A stretch of 64,000 bases of DNA from Rheinheimera oceanensis (lineage in GTDB: Bacteria > Pseudomonadota > Gammaproteobacteria > Enterobacterales > Alteromonadaceae), in the NCBI RefSeq assembly GCF_018831085.1, contig NZ_JAGPNM010000006.1, positions 62,001-126,000 of the forward strand. Direction: 5' to 3'. The notes under the pieces were generated by a model. It was not told where the DNA came from and searched no databases. It saw nothing but the letters and a program-made list of their open reading frames with translations. Both the position numbers and the translations under genes were made by a program. Shown one piece after another: positions 1-9,412 of this stretch (its first letter is position 1; every line of letters begins with the position of its first letter).

Positions 1-11
1 CCGGTTTTGCT

Positions 12-40
12 TTGGGACTGCCCGGCCAATAGTGTAGAAT
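12..40 (+). promoter_or_regulatory. candidate sigma-70 promoter for ispB
   Basis: TTGGGA (12-17) and TAGAAT (35-40) are separated by 17 bp and lie 35 bp upstream of the ispB ATG. The match is by eye only and neither hexamer is perfect. Confidence 0.4.
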
Positions 41-74
41 TAGCGACATTCTATGGTTTAAGCAGTTGTTTTTC

Positions 75-1046
75 ATGACGCTCGAACAGATCCAGCAGCT
101 ATCATCTACAGATATGAAAGCTGTTAATCAGCACATTTTCTCGCAGCTAAACTCTGACGTGGCCCTGATTAATCAATTGGGTATCTACATCGTTAACAGT
201 GGCGGTAAACGCTTACGCCCCCTGTTAGCCGTGTTGGCAGCCAGAGCACTGGGCTACCAGGGCAATGAGCATGTTACCGTTGCCGCTATTATAGAGTTTA
301 TCCACACATCAACCTTATTACATGATGACGTGGTAGATGAGTCTACTTTACGCCGGGGCAAGCAAACCGCCAATGCCGTGTTTGGGAATCAGGCCAGTGT
401 GTTAGTGGGTGACTTCCTGTACAGCCGTTCGTTTCAGATGATGGTGTCCCTGAACGATATGCGCATCATGAATATTCTGGCCGACGCGACCAATATTATC
501 GCTGAAGGTGAAGTATTGCAGCTGATGAACGTAAATGATCCCGACACCACAGAACAAAGCTATATGCAGGTTATTTACTGTAAAACTGCAAAACTGTTTG
601 AAGCCGCTACCCAGTTAGCCGCTATTATTACTAATCAACCTGAAGCTATCGTGAACGGCATGAAGCTTTACGGTATGCACCTTGGCACCGCTTTTCAACT
701 GATTGACGATGTACTGGATTATCAGGCTGATGCCTCTGAACTTGGTAAAAATATCGGCGACGATCTGGCTGAAGGTAAGCCCACCCTGCCATTAATCCAT
801 GCCTTAAAACATGGCACCGCTGCCCAGCAAGGGCTGATCCGCGAAGCTATAGCAGAAGGTAATGGTATGGCGCATTTTGATGCCATTATGGCCGCGTTGC
901 ATGAAACCAATGCGTTTGAGTACACCCGCCAGTTGGCAGAGCAAGAGGCAGAGAAAGCACGGCAAGCGCTGACGGCGGTACCAGAATCAGAATATAAACA
1001 GGCATTACTGGCGCTAGCCAATATTGCTGTGTCCCGCAGCCACTAA
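75..1046 (+). CDS. ispB: octaprenyl diphosphate synthase
   Basis: Makes the C40 polyprenyl side chain of quinones by trans-condensing isopentenyl diphosphate onto farnesyl diphosphate, in the cytosol. Both Asp-rich motifs are visible: LLHDDVVDE near residue 80 and FQLIDDVLDY near residue 210. The run GGKRLRPLLAV near the N-terminus is also typical. The open frame extends upstream to a TTG at 66, but the ATG at 75 gives 323 residues, the usual enterobacterial IspB length, so I use it. No strong Shine-Dalgarno is seen. The protein aligns from end to end with E. coli IspB as I remember it. A bidirectional terminator separates it from the convergent mdh. Confidence 0.96.
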   Translation: MTLEQIQQLSSTDMKAVNQHIFSQLNSDVALINQLGIYIVNSGGKRLRPLLAVLAARALGYQGNEHVTVAAIIEFIHTSTLLHDDVVDESTLRRGKQTANAVFGNQASVLVGDFLYSRSFQMMVSLNDMRIMNILADATNIIAEGEVLQLMNVNDPDTTEQSYMQVIYCKTAKLFEAATQLAAIITNQPEAIVNGMKLYGMHLGTAFQLIDDVLDYQADASELGKNIGDDLAEGKPTLPLIHALKHGTAAQQGLIREAIAEGNGMAHFDAIMAALHETNAFEYTRQLAEQEAEKARQALTAVPESEYKQALLALANIAVSRSH

Positions 1047-1059
1047 ATTTGCCGGGTAT

Positions 1060-1089
1060 AAAAAAAGGCGCATCAGCGCCTTTTTTTTA
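1060..1089. terminator. bidirectional terminator between ispB and mdh
   Basis: GGCGC (1067-1071), loop ATCA, GCGCC (1076-1080). It is flanked by an A-run on the left and T-run on the right, so it can act for ispB on the plus strand and mdh on the minus strand. Confidence 0.85.
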
Positions 1090-1100
1090 CTGAGAATAAC

Positions 1101-2039
1101 TTAGTTATTCTTTACAAACTCTTCGCCTAAGGTGATATCGGCTTTTAATGTTCCCAGCATATCGTTCATGGCTTTTTGCTCATAGGCACTTAAAGTGCCG
1201 ATTGGCAGTAATGCCTCTACACCGTTTTTACCCAGCGTAATTGGCTGAGCAAAGAAACGGGCATACTCGCCATTACCTTCAACATACGCATATTCAGTTA
1301 CTTTTTCGCCCTGTAAACCCTTGATCAAAGAAATACAGAAACGCGCAGCTGCCTGACCCATTGATAACGTAGCAGATCCGCCACCGGCTTTAGCTTCAAC
1401 CACTTCGGTACCGGCATTCTGGATACGGTGTGTTAATGATGCAACTTCCTCATCAGAGAAACTAACATCTGCAACCTGTGATAATAACGGCAGAATAGTG
1501 GTGCCACTATGACCACCGATTACCGGCACTGTCACTTCTGTCGGGTTCTTACCTTTTAATTCACCGACGAAAGTCTCAGCACGGATCACGTCCAGTGTCG
1601 TTACACCGAACAGGCGGCGCGGGTCGTAAGTACCGGCCTTTTTAAATACGTCAGCAGCAATCGCTACAGTAGTATTTACCGGGTTAGTAATAATACCCAC
1701 CAATGCTTTGGGACACTGTTGTACAATCGCCTCAGCTAAAGTTTTTACTACACCGGCATTGATGTTGAATAAATCTGAACGGTCCATACCTGGCTTACGT
1801 GGCATACCGGCAGGGATCATCACGATATCAGCACCAGCCAGTGCAGTGTTTAAATCTTCTTTACCGTAACCTGTTACTTTAACAGCGGTAGGGATATGGC
1901 TTAAATCAACCGCAACACCCGGAGTTACCGGCGCCAAATCATATAACGCTAAATCTGTGCCTGCAGGTAAGTCTAATTTAAGCAATAACGATAATGCCTG
2001 GCCAATACCACCGGCGGCACCTAATACGGCAACTTTCAT
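1101..2039 (-). CDS. mdh: malate dehydrogenase
   Basis: NAD-dependent interconversion of malate and oxaloacetate in the TCA cycle. The start at 2039 gives [14 protein letters not shown] with the Rossmann glycine motif, a 312-residue product identical in length to E. coli Mdh, and an AGGGAG ribosome site a few bases upstream. The longer frame to 2105 adds 22 residues with no homology and is not used. Substrate-binding residues lie in [12 protein letters not shown], and the catalytic His lies in VIGGHSGTT. It is divergent from argR, as in enterobacteria. Confidence 0.97.
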   Translation of the reverse strand: MKVAVLGAAGGIGQALSLLLKLDLPAGTDLALYDLAPVTPGVAVDLSHIPTAVKVTGYGKEDLNTALAGADIVMIPAGMPRKPGMDRSDLFNINAGVVKTLAEAIVQQCPKALVGIITNPVNTTVAIAADVFKKAGTYDPRRLFGVTTLDVIRAETFVGELKGKNPTEVTVPVIGGHSGTTILPLLSQVADVSFSDEEVASLTHRIQNAGTEVVEAKAGGGSATLSMGQAAARFCISLIKGLQGEKVTEYAYVEGNGEYARFFAQPITLGKNGVEALLPIGTLSAYEQKAMNDMLGTLKADITLGEEFVKNN

Positions 2040-2226
2040 AATTATCTCCCTAGATAACGGTTGAATGAAAACGCGCCAACAATACTGAAACCGCGTTGAA
2101 AACACAAATAGCTTAAGCCTAAAGTCTAAGCATTTTAGCGAATTTTAGTGTACTTTACTTCACAAAGTGAATGCGATGACGAACTTTGCTAAGATAACGA
2201 CACGAAACAAGAGGTAAGAGTGTTAT

Positions 2227-2700
2227 ATGACCAGGCAAGCCAAACAGGAAGAGTTAACCCAGGCTTTTAAAGCACTGTTAAAAATGGAAAAATTTGGTTC
2301 TCAAAGTGAAATTGTCGACGCGCTGAAAAATGACGGTTTTGATAATATAAGCCAGTCAAAAGTATCACGCATGCTAAGCAAATATGGTGCAGTACGTACC
2401 CGCAATGCCAAGCAGGAAATGGTTTATACCCTTCCTCCTGAATTAGGGATGCCAACAACCAAAAGCCCGTTACGTCAACTGGTACTGGACATAGAACATA
2501 ATGATGTAATGATCATTATCCGCACCAGCCCCGGTGCAGCACAGCTTATCGCACGTATGCTTGACTCTATAGGCAAGGCTGAAGGTGTGCTTGGCACTAT
2601 CGCCGGAGACGACACCATTTTTATTGCCCCCAATAAAGTGCAGAATATTAATGAGATTTTACAAACGGTGACTAAATTATTTGAAGGAAAGCTAGCCTGA
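2227..2700 (+). CDS. argR: arginine repressor
   Basis: Hexameric, arginine-dependent repressor of arginine biosynthesis. The N-terminal winged helix-turn-helix covers roughly residues 1-75, with [19 protein letters not shown] as the recognition part. The C-terminal oligomerisation and arginine-binding domain carries the characteristic [13 protein letters not shown] near residue 125. Length (157 residues) is typical. It is divergent from mdh, with about 190 bp between the start codons. I looked for ARG boxes there and found no convincing one. Its stop codon abuts the stop of the convergent peroxidase gene. Confidence 0.96.
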   Translation: MTRQAKQEELTQAFKALLKMEKFGSQSEIVDALKNDGFDNISQSKVSRMLSKYGAVRTRNAKQEMVYTLPPELGMPTTKSPLRQLVLDIEHNDVMIIIRTSPGAAQLIARMLDSIGKAEGVLGTIAGDDTIFIAPNKVQNINEILQTVTKLFEGKLA

Positions 2701-3621
2701 TTACAGTTTAGCTGCCAGCTCAAGAAAACTTATAGAAGGGACAAAAAACGCTGCACTGAAATCAATGCGGTGGTAATTTAACAGTTGATCATAACCCTGG
2801 TTTTGTTCTGCCAGCCCTAATCTGCGCTTAAGCTGCTGCAACAAAACATCTGCATCTGCACAATAACTTAGCTGCAACATACCTTGCACCTTTGGTTGTG
2901 AAAATGGCATGTTCTGCTGTAAAAAAATGCCCTGGGCGGTATCTGGCTGCATGACAGCATAATGGCTATCGGCGGCCTGTAGTGCCGGCAGAAGCGGTTT
3001 GCCCGATACTTTATCCATCCCCATTATTTCTTCCTGCTGCTGAGTATTCAGTTGCTGCCAGCTACTGAAATCAAAACTAAGGCAATGTAAATACAAGTAA
3101 CTGCCACCGGCGAAAACCGGCTGCTGCATATGATCAACCAAGGCAGCAATGCGCTTGGCTTTACCCCTTGGATTGCACGGCGCATCAATAAAGCCGGTAA
3201 GGCTGCGGCCATCAAGGTATCGAAACCCCTGAATATGCTCCTGCAACTCGGCATGCCCCTGTAGCAATTGCAACACCTGTTGGGAGGCAATGAAATTCAC
3301 ATCCAGACGGTCGGAACGAATTTGGATCAATAAATCCAGTGGCACAGGTGCAAGGCTGATATCCTCAGTGGGTAATTCAGGAAAAGGCCCCAGGCCAGCT
3401 GGTCTGGCATCCGGGTACAGTATATCCCAGTAATTGCTGCCAATAGCCACTACGCTGGTGAGTAATGCCTCAGAAAAATGCGCGGCCAGGCGGTCAAATA
3501 GCTGTGGTAAACGGGCAAGCTTATGCCGGAGTACCCGTTCATGCCCTTCCAGCGCATTAAAGAATAAATAACTACCATGCAGGTTTGCTTCAGTACAAAT
3601 TCCCAGTTGCTCTCTGGCCAT
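2701..3621 (-). CDS. DyP-type peroxidase family protein with altered active site
   Basis: Belongs to the dye-decolourising peroxidase family (YfeX-like, cytosolic, haem b). The order of blocks fits YfeX: an N-terminal ferredoxin-like half, the family signature at residues 143-151, and the proximal haem ligand His220 in ADSHYAV. Two positions deviate. The signature GFxDGTxNP reads GFIDAPCNP, so Asp146 is kept but the Gly-Thr is lost. The position of the distal Arg (in RQSLPYG of YfeX) reads QQNMPF, a Gln at 235. Without that Arg, peroxidase chemistry may be weak or changed. AAGGA lies upstream of the ATG. It is convergent with argR with no gap. Confidence 0.82.
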   Translation of the reverse strand: MAREQLGICTEANLHGSYLFFNALEGHERVLRHKLARLPQLFDRLAAHFSEALLTSVVAIGSNYWDILYPDARPAGLGPFPELPTEDISLAPVPLDLLIQIRSDRLDVNFIASQQVLQLLQGHAELQEHIQGFRYLDGRSLTGFIDAPCNPRGKAKRIAALVDHMQQPVFAGGSYLYLHCLSFDFSSWQQLNTQQQEEIMGMDKVSGKPLLPALQAADSHYAVMQPDTAQGIFLQQNMPFSQPKVQGMLQLSYCADADVLLQQLKRRLGLAEQNQGYDQLLNYHRIDFSAAFFVPSISFLELAAKL

Positions 3622-3673
3622 AACTATCCTTTTTTACTACATGCCACACCAACCGCTTTCAGGCCGGTATTTT

Positions 3674-3691
3674 TGTGAGATATATCTCACA
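3674..3691. promoter_or_regulatory. candidate GacA/UvrY binding palindrome
   Basis: TGTGAGATATATCTCACA is a perfect 18-bp inverted repeat, extended by flanking T/A pairs to 24 bp (3671-3694). It resembles the TGTAAG/TGTGAGA-N-CTTACA/TCTCACA boxes bound by GacA/UvrY-type response regulators upstream of csrB/rsmZ genes. It lies about 160 bp before the GGA-rich RNA locus, a spacing reported for such sites. It also borders the DyP peroxidase start, so a role there cannot be excluded. Confidence 0.55.
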
Positions 3692-3834
3692 AAAGAGTAA
3701 GTTTAAACGCTATTTTATACAGAATGAAGAAAGACAAAAGAACTATATCACTATGAAAAATAAAGTGAAATTACATAAAATCACACTTTTACAATAATAT
3801 TACATGGTAAAAATTATAAAAAAGCCATGCCAGA

Positions 3835-4195
3835 CTCTCACAACAAAGCGCATACTTACTTCGTCAACGGATAAGCAGGCTGACAGGACATCAGCGTTAA
3901 TGCACGAAGCAGTACCTTGCTAGGATAGCACAGCGGTAGCAGACAGGACATGCCCAGGATGGGCACAGAATTTTCAGATTCTTCACCGGCGCTGAAAATA
4001 CAATGGAAGCAAGCAGGACCTCTCAGGATGAGAGTACATTATCAGGATGATAATGTTTATGGATAACAGGACCAGGCAAGATGCCTTTTGGACACTCCGG
4101 GATGGAGCCAGGGATGAAATACTACGGAAAGTATCAGCATGGATGATGAAAAAGGACCTTAGGTGGCCGCGTAGTTTGCGGCCTACCTTCTTTAT
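3835..4195 (+). ncRNA. CsrB/RsmZ-like CsrA-sequestering RNA
   Basis: The interval is non-coding and dense in GGA motifs (about fifteen), many as CAGGAT or CAGGAC, the CsrA/RsmA recognition core. Several sit in loops of short perfect hairpins: TGCCC-AGGAT-GGGCA (3950-3964), CTCTC-AGGAT-GAGAG (4020-4034), TTATC-AGGAT-GATAA (4039-4053), CTCC-GGGAT-GGAG (4096-4108), ATACT-ACGGA-AGTAT (4119-4133) and GCTGA-CAGGACA-TCAGC (3879-3895). It ends in a GC-rich hairpin, and the size of about 350 nt resembles E. coli CsrB. The 5' end is estimated. Such RNAs bind and titrate CsrA, a translational repressor. The 71-codon frame inside (4047-4262) is taken as spurious. Confidence 0.8.
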
Positions 4196-4197
4196 TA
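4161..4197 (+). terminator. terminator of the CsrB-like RNA
   Basis: AGGT-GGCCGC pairs with GCGGCC-TACCT around a seven-base loop with one bulged A, followed by TCTTTATT. It lies directly after the last GGA motif. Confidence 0.7.
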
Positions 4198-4323
4198 CTG
4201 CCGCACTTATATCTGCTTACCGCCCCCCATTTATACAATATTCAGTGCAAAACCCAATGTAATATTACCTTACTCAGGCTACACTTGGCCTTGCTGTAAT
4301 CTGTCAAAGGACCTGAACCCGCT

Positions 4324-7137
4324 ATGCCACTAAACGGACATAAAATCTGCATTATATTTTTGTGGTGTTTATTAATCATACCTACTGCCTTGTATGCCTC
4401 AGCAGATAGCAATTATGAGAAAGCTTTACAGGCTTTTCAGCAAAATGAGCCTCAGGCTGCTTATATTCATCTGAAAAATGTACTGCAACAAGCGCCAGGC
4501 CATATCCCAGCCAAAGTATTAATGGGAAAAATTTTGCTGCAAAAAGGTTATTTCAACGAGGCTATTACCGAGTTTGAAGAATCCCTGCGTGAAGGCGCCG
4601 ATATAGAGCTTATGTTAACTGAATTGGCAAATAGCTATTTATTTACCGGTAAACATCAACAGGTTATAGCATTAGGCCAGAACTACAAGCTCTCTGCCGA
4701 CAGCCAGTTTGACTGGCACTTATTTGCTGCTGCAGCCTATCTTAACCTGAATGACACTGACAACGCCCGCCGGCATTTTCTGTTAGCAGGTAAACTTCAA
4801 CCAACCTCTGTGCGGCTATTAAACAGTCAGGCTGCATTGCTGTTAAAAGAAAAGCGTTTAAAAGAAGCAGAATTACTGATCGGGCAAGCGCTGCAGCAAA
4901 ATAGCACTAACCCTCAGGCATTGCAGCTAAAAGCTGAGTTATTGCAATTACAGGGACAGTTGCCCAAAGCACAGCAGTACTATGAACAAGCCGTTCTGCT
5001 AAGCCCGCAGGATCCTTTACTTCGACGAGCCTTGCTGCGCAATTACGTAAGTCAGTATAAAACTGACCAGGCAGAAGAAACGCTGCAAATCATTTTACAG
5101 CAAACCCCGACAGATCCTTATGCCTTGTTATTGTCAGCCTGGCTGTCGTCATTAAAACAAAATCAGGCAGATACCGTAGCTGTCAGTGCCCAGTTAAGTG
5201 AGAAATTATGGCAGTTGACAAAAGAACAGATCGTTAATCAGCCGTCGCTGCTGTTTTCCCGCGCCTTGCTGTCTTATGTCGATGGCAATTACGAAAAAGC
5301 CCGCAGTGATCTGGTGTCTTATAATCAGGCCGTGCCGGCAGATCTTAACGCTGTGGCTATTTTGACAGACGTTTATATCCGGCAGGGCGATAATGGCCTG
5401 GCGATACAACTACTGGAGCGTCATTTAAGCCAGCTTAATAATATGCCGGAACTGGCACAACGCTTAATCACACTTTATGTAAGAACAAACCGGGCGTATA
5501 AAGCGGAACAGCTGATTGCAGATTTACGCTTACAGTTTCCGGATAATATCGACTTCACGCTGCTTCATGCTGCGGTATTAAAGCAAATAGCTCAGGATCA
5601 ACAAGCCCGCGATTTAATTGCCGGGCAATCGGCACTGCATAGCGATAATCTGCTATTGCGCATAAACCATGCTTTGCTGGCATTGGACAATAAAGATTAT
5701 ACCCAGGCATTGATGCTGGCCGATAAACTGCTGTCGGAAGACGCCGGTAATGTGCATTATCTGAACTTTAAAGCAGCCGTATTAATAAGAAGCGGCCAGG
5801 CACAAGATGCCATTTCTTTGCTGGAGCACATATTAAAGTTACAGCCAGCACATACGGCGGCGCAGTTTAATCTGGCAACACTGGCTATTCAGCAGCAGCG
5901 CTATCAACAGGCAATCACATTGCTGGAGCCTATGGTAAAGCTTTACCCGCAGCATAAACCAGCCGCTACTTTGCTTGGAGTGGCATATTTCCGTGCCGGG
6001 CAATTTGAAAAAGCAGAAACAATACTGCTGAAGACTGTTGCCAGTAAACCCTATCCACCGGCAGATGAGCTGCTATTTGACTTGTACTTCCAGCAGGGCC
6101 GTTATCAGCAGGCGTTAGCCATAACAGAGCAGGGGCTTAAGCGTGCTTTTATGGATGAAACCCTGCTATGGAAGAAAGCACAATTACTGTTGCTATTAAA
6201 ACAACCGGATGAAAGCATAAAAGTTCAGAACTTGCTTGTTGGCCTGATCACAGCAGATGCCGACAAAATGCTGCGTCTGGCTCTGCTACAACGTGAAAGC
6301 ACCGATCTTGTAGCATCAGGCCAGTCACTGCAGAATGCATTATTATTAGCGCCACAGCATAAACTACTACAACTGGAGCTGGTAAATCACTACCTTATCA
6401 CAGAGCAATACAGCAAAGCAGAGCACCAACTTAAACAGCTGACGGCTCAATTCCCATCAGACCCGAATATACTGATGTTGCAAGCTGACATAGCTGCGGC
6501 ACAGCACCAGTATGAAGCAGCCAGAACTGTATATTTAAAGGCAATAGCACAGGATCCACAGTTCAGACTGGCCTGGGTTAAATTGTATCAGTTGGCTAAA
6601 TCAGGCTATGGCACCAGCGCTTTTACTGACGCAGCCCACCGTACACTGAGTACAACCAGCGATGTAAGCTGGCTTAGAAGATTACTGGCAGAACATTATG
6701 TCAATCAGCAACAGGCAGCTGAAGCTATTACTTTGTATGAAACATTGCTGGCCAACGGTGATTTTACTGAAGATGCTTTATTGCACAATAACCTGGCCAA
6801 CCTCTATCTGGCCTCTGATACCGAAAAAGCCTTACAGCATGCTGAAAAAGCGCTGGCACTGGCACCTAAACAGGCATTTTCGTTAGATACTTACGGCTGG
6901 GTACTGGCGAAATCAGGCCAGTATCAGCAAGCCGTAGCCGTATTACGGCAGGCAAATGCACTGAATGCTACTGATCCGGCTATCCGTTTTCATATCGCTT
7001 ATACGCTGGTAAAACTGCAACGTCAGGCCGAAGCTATTGAATTACTGCGGCAACTGCTGGCAAATGAGCAGGATTTTGCAGAAAAACAACAGGCGATGCA
7101 GCTGTTGCAGCAACTTGTTAGCGCAAACTCAGCCTGA
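4324..7137 (+). CDS. PrsT-like TPR-repeat protein of the PEP-CTERM system
   Basis: A 937-residue exported protein. A hydrophobic signal segment (about residues 9-25, ending ALYASA) is followed by tetratricopeptide repeats along the whole length, such as YEKALQAFQQNEPQAAYIHL, FNEAITEFEESLREGAD and YQQAITLLEPMVKLYPQ. Architecture, length and N-terminal repeat sequence resemble the PEP-CTERM-associated TPR lipoprotein family PrsT, which usually accompanies exosortase and exopolysaccharide genes. I see no clear lipobox, so it may be periplasmic rather than lipidated. No exosortase or EPS genes adjoin it here. A PEP-CTERM substrate lies at 42-43 kb. Exact role is unknown; TPR arrays typically scaffold protein complexes. 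Confidence 0.75.
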   Translation: MPLNGHKICIIFLWCLLIIPTALYASADSNYEKALQAFQQNEPQAAYIHLKNVLQQAPGHIPAKVLMGKILLQKGYFNEAITEFEESLREGADIELMLTELANSYLFTGKHQQVIALGQNYKLSADSQFDWHLFAAAAYLNLNDTDNARRHFLLAGKLQPTSVRLLNSQAALLLKEKRLKEAELLIGQALQQNSTNPQALQLKAELLQLQGQLPKAQQYYEQAVLLSPQDPLLRRALLRNYVSQYKTDQAEETLQIILQQTPTDPYALLLSAWLSSLKQNQADTVAVSAQLSEKLWQLTKEQIVNQPSLLFSRALLSYVDGNYEKARSDLVSYNQAVPADLNAVAILTDVYIRQGDNGLAIQLLERHLSQLNNMPELAQRLITLYVRTNRAYKAEQLIADLRLQFPDNIDFTLLHAAVLKQIAQDQQARDLIAGQSALHSDNLLLRINHALLALDNKDYTQALMLADKLLSEDAGNVHYLNFKAAVLIRSGQAQDAISLLEHILKLQPAHTAAQFNLATLAIQQQRYQQAITLLEPMVKLYPQHKPAATLLGVAYFRAGQFEKAETILLKTVASKPYPPADELLFDLYFQQGRYQQALAITEQGLKRAFMDETLLWKKAQLLLLLKQPDESIKVQNLLVGLITADADKMLRLALLQRESTDLVASGQSLQNALLLAPQHKLLQLELVNHYLITEQYSKAEHQLKQLTAQFPSDPNILMLQADIAAAQHQYEAARTVYLKAIAQDPQFRLAWVKLYQLAKSGYGTSAFTDAAHRTLSTTSDVSWLRRLLAEHYVNQQQAAEAITLYETLLANGDFTEDALLHNNLANLYLASDTEKALQHAEKALALAPKQAFSLDTYGWVLAKSGQYQQAVAVLRQANALNATDPAIRFHIAYTLVKLQRQAEAIELLRQLLANEQDFAEKQQAMQLLQQLVSANSA

Positions 7138-7566
7138 TACCTTATCCAGCCGTTGCTGATATACCGAAAAATCCGGCACTTCGCGCTGGTAATCCTGCTG
7201 ATACAGCGAAGAGTGAACAATAAAATCTGCAGTAGCCTGATTACAGGCTACTGGTATATTCCATACAACAGCCAGCCGTATTAAGGCTTTTACATCAGGA
7301 TCATGGGGTTGTGATGACAGCGGATCCCAGAAAAATACCAGCCAGTCAATTTTCTGCTCAGCAATCATAGCACCAATTTGTTGATCTCCCCCCAGCGGCC
7401 CGCTGGCTAAACACTGCACCGGTTGGTGCAAAGCGTCAGCCACTAGCTTACCGGTGGTACCAGTGGCAACCAGCTGTTTATCAGCAAAAAAATCTTTGTG
7501 CGTAGTTACCCAGTGCAGCAATGCCTGCTTTTTACCGTCATGGGCAACTAATGCTATAGTTTTCAT
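7129..7566 (-). CDS. mgsA: methylglyoxal synthase
   Basis: Converts dihydroxyacetone phosphate to methylglyoxal and phosphate, a bypass that relieves sugar-phosphate stress. The full family pattern is present: IALVAHD at the N-terminus, ATGTTGKL phosphate-binding loop, catalytic Asp61 in SGPLGGDQQ and His88 in PHDPDVKAL, and the WNIPVACNQATADF stretch. 145 residues against 152 in E. coli. AAGGAG lies about 10 bases before the ATG. Its 3' end overlaps the convergent TPR gene by 9 bp. Confidence 0.96.
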   Translation of the reverse strand: MKTIALVAHDGKKQALLHWVTTHKDFFADKQLVATGTTGKLVADALHQPVQCLASGPLGGDQQIGAMIAEQKIDWLVFFWDPLSSQPHDPDVKALIRLAVVWNIPVACNQATADFIVHSSLYQQDYQREVPDFSVYQQRLDKVSG

Positions 7567-7654
7567 ATCTGTCGTGCTCCTTAATCTGCATTACACCGCC
7601 CAGAGCGAACAAAATTTAATCTTGAAACGTCAAACAAGCCCTAATATACCAGAT

Positions 7655-7679
7655 AAAAAAAAGCCCTGCATAGCAGGGC
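7655..7679 (-). terminator. terminator of ilvC
   Basis: GCCCTGC (7663-7669), loop ATA, GCAGGGC (7673-7679). On the minus strand it is followed by eight T (complement of 7655-7662). It lies about 95 bp beyond the ilvC stop. Confidence 0.85.
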
Positions 7680-7773
7680 AAAACAACCAAGGTCCACGTA
7701 TAACATCGTTATTGGTCAGGTAACACAGCGGCTTCTGACCTGCCATGCACCTTTAACCACATCATTCTTCCGG

Positions 7774-9255
7774 TTACTGACTGGATTCCACTATGCGCTT
7801 CATCGCTGTCATATAACCACGTAACTTTTTACCTACTGTCTCTACCGGGTGCTGACGGATAGCGTCGTTTACTGCTATCAGCCTCAGGTTGTCCACACCA
7901 TTGCTGCTGTTGATACCTTTACCGATATATTCACTGCTTAAGCCATTTACCATATCTTTCAATAACGGTACTGCAGCATGCGCAAACAGATAGTTGCCAT
8001 ATTCTGCTGTATCTGAAATCACTACGTTCATTTCATACAAACGCTTACGCGCTATGGTATTGGCAATTAACGGTGTTTCATGCAACGACTCATAGTAAGC
8101 CGATTCTGCTACTATGCCGGCGTCTACCATGGTTTCAAACGCCAGTTCTACACCCGCTTTAACCATCGCTACCAGCAGCAAGCCACGGTCAAAGTAATCC
8201 TGCTCGGCAATCTTCTCGTCCGACATTGGTGCTTTTTCAAAACCGCTGCTGCGGGTTTGCTCACGCCAGGTCAGCAAATTTTTATCATCATTGGCCCAGT
8301 CCGCCATCATGGTGCGCGAAAACTCACCGCTGATAATATCGTCCATATGTTTTTCAAATAATGGCCGTAATCTTTGTTTCAGCTGTTCGGCTAAATCGAA
8401 GGTTTTGATTTTCGCCGGGTTACTTAAGCGGTCCATCATGTTGGTGATACCACCATGTTTTAACGCTTCAGTAACTGTTTCCCAGCCGTACTGGATTAAC
8501 TTGGCGGCATAACCTGCCTCTACACCATCAGCAACCATTTTATCAAAGGCTAAAATAGCGCCTGTTTGTAACATGCCACACAGAATGGTTTGCTCGCCCA
8601 TCAGGTCGGATTTAACTTCCGCCACGAAAGACGACTGCAGCACACCAGCCCGATCTCCCCCCGTTGCCGATGCGTATGCTTTGGCAATTTCCAAACCTTG
8701 TCCTTTGGGATCATTTTCCGGGTGTACCGCAATTAATGTCGGTACCCCAAATCCTCTTTTATATTCTTCCCGCACTTCCGTACCAGGGCACTTAGGCGCC
8801 ACCATCACTACCGTGATATCAGGACGAATTTGCTTACCTTCTTCTACTATATTAAAGCCATGTGAATACGCTAAGGTCGCACCTTGCTTCATCAGCGGCA
8901 TAATGGCATCTACTACACTGCTATGTTGCTTATCCGGCGTCAGGTTTAATACTAAATCTGCTGTCGGAATTAACTCTTCGTATGTACCAACAACAAAACC
9001 GTTGCTGCTGGCTTTTTGAAACGATGCACGTTTTTCTGCAATGGCCTCTGCACGCAAGGCATAACTGATACTTAACCCTGAATCACGCATATTCAGGCCC
9101 TGATTTAACCCTTGAGCACCACAACCTACAATAACAATGTTCCAACCTTGTAGCAGTGTGCAGCCATTGGCAAACTCAGATTTATCCATAAAACGGCATT
9201 GGCCCAACTGACCTAACTGCTGACGTAAATTCAACGTATTAAAATAATTTGTCAT
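7774..9255 (-). CDS. ilvC: ketol-acid reductoisomerase (class II)
   Basis: NADPH-dependent isomeroreduction of acetolactate or acetohydroxybutyrate in valine, leucine and isoleucine synthesis. At 493 residues it is the long class II form of enterobacteria (E. coli 491). The N-terminus [14 protein letters not shown], the Rossmann motif [11 protein letters not shown], the proline/His region of the reductase domain and the duplicated C-terminal knotted domain ([15 protein letters not shown] and [14 protein letters not shown]) all match. It is divergent from its regulator ilvY, as in E. coli. Confidence 0.97.
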   Translation of the reverse strand: MTNYFNTLNLRQQLGQLGQCRFMDKSEFANGCTLLQGWNIVIVGCGAQGLNQGLNMRDSGLSISYALRAEAIAEKRASFQKASSNGFVVGTYEELIPTADLVLNLTPDKQHSSVVDAIMPLMKQGATLAYSHGFNIVEEGKQIRPDITVVMVAPKCPGTEVREEYKRGFGVPTLIAVHPENDPKGQGLEIAKAYASATGGDRAGVLQSSFVAEVKSDLMGEQTILCGMLQTGAILAFDKMVADGVEAGYAAKLIQYGWETVTEALKHGGITNMMDRLSNPAKIKTFDLAEQLKQRLRPLFEKHMDDIISGEFSRTMMADWANDDKNLLTWREQTRSSGFEKAPMSDEKIAEQDYFDRGLLLVAMVKAGVELAFETMVDAGIVAESAYYESLHETPLIANTIARKRLYEMNVVISDTAEYGNYLFAHAAVPLLKDMVNGLSSEYIGKGINSSNGVDNLRLIAVNDAIRQHPVETVGKKLRGYMTAMKRIVESSQ

Positions 9256-9364
9256 ACTACATCTCAGAATTTATTAAGGTTTGCTCCAGCCGGTTTGGCG
9301 AGCATAAGCAAAGCAATGGCTTTACTTTAATAGGTTCATCATAGTCGCTGGATATAATTGCGTG

Positions 9365-9396
9365 AAGTGATATATTTACAACTCTGTATTTCACTT
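9365..9396. promoter_or_regulatory. candidate IlvY operator
   Basis: An inverted repeat with AAGTGA (9365-9370) and TCACTT (9391-9396) arms, the match partly continuing inward, lies between the divergent ilvC and ilvY starts. IlvY-type LysR regulators bind such intergenic repeats and activate ilvC when acetohydroxy acids are present. The assignment rests on position and symmetry. Confidence 0.4.
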
Positions 9397-9412
9397 TATG
9401 GAATATAAGCCA

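Noticed and set aside
2106..2226. ArgR boxes in the mdh-argR intergenic region
   Set aside because: Only partial TGAAT-like matches; no pair fits the 18-bp consensus.
4047..4262. 71-codon open frame
   Set aside because: It lies across the GGA-hairpin locus and its terminator, has no good ribosome site and encodes a low-complexity Arg/Met-rich product.
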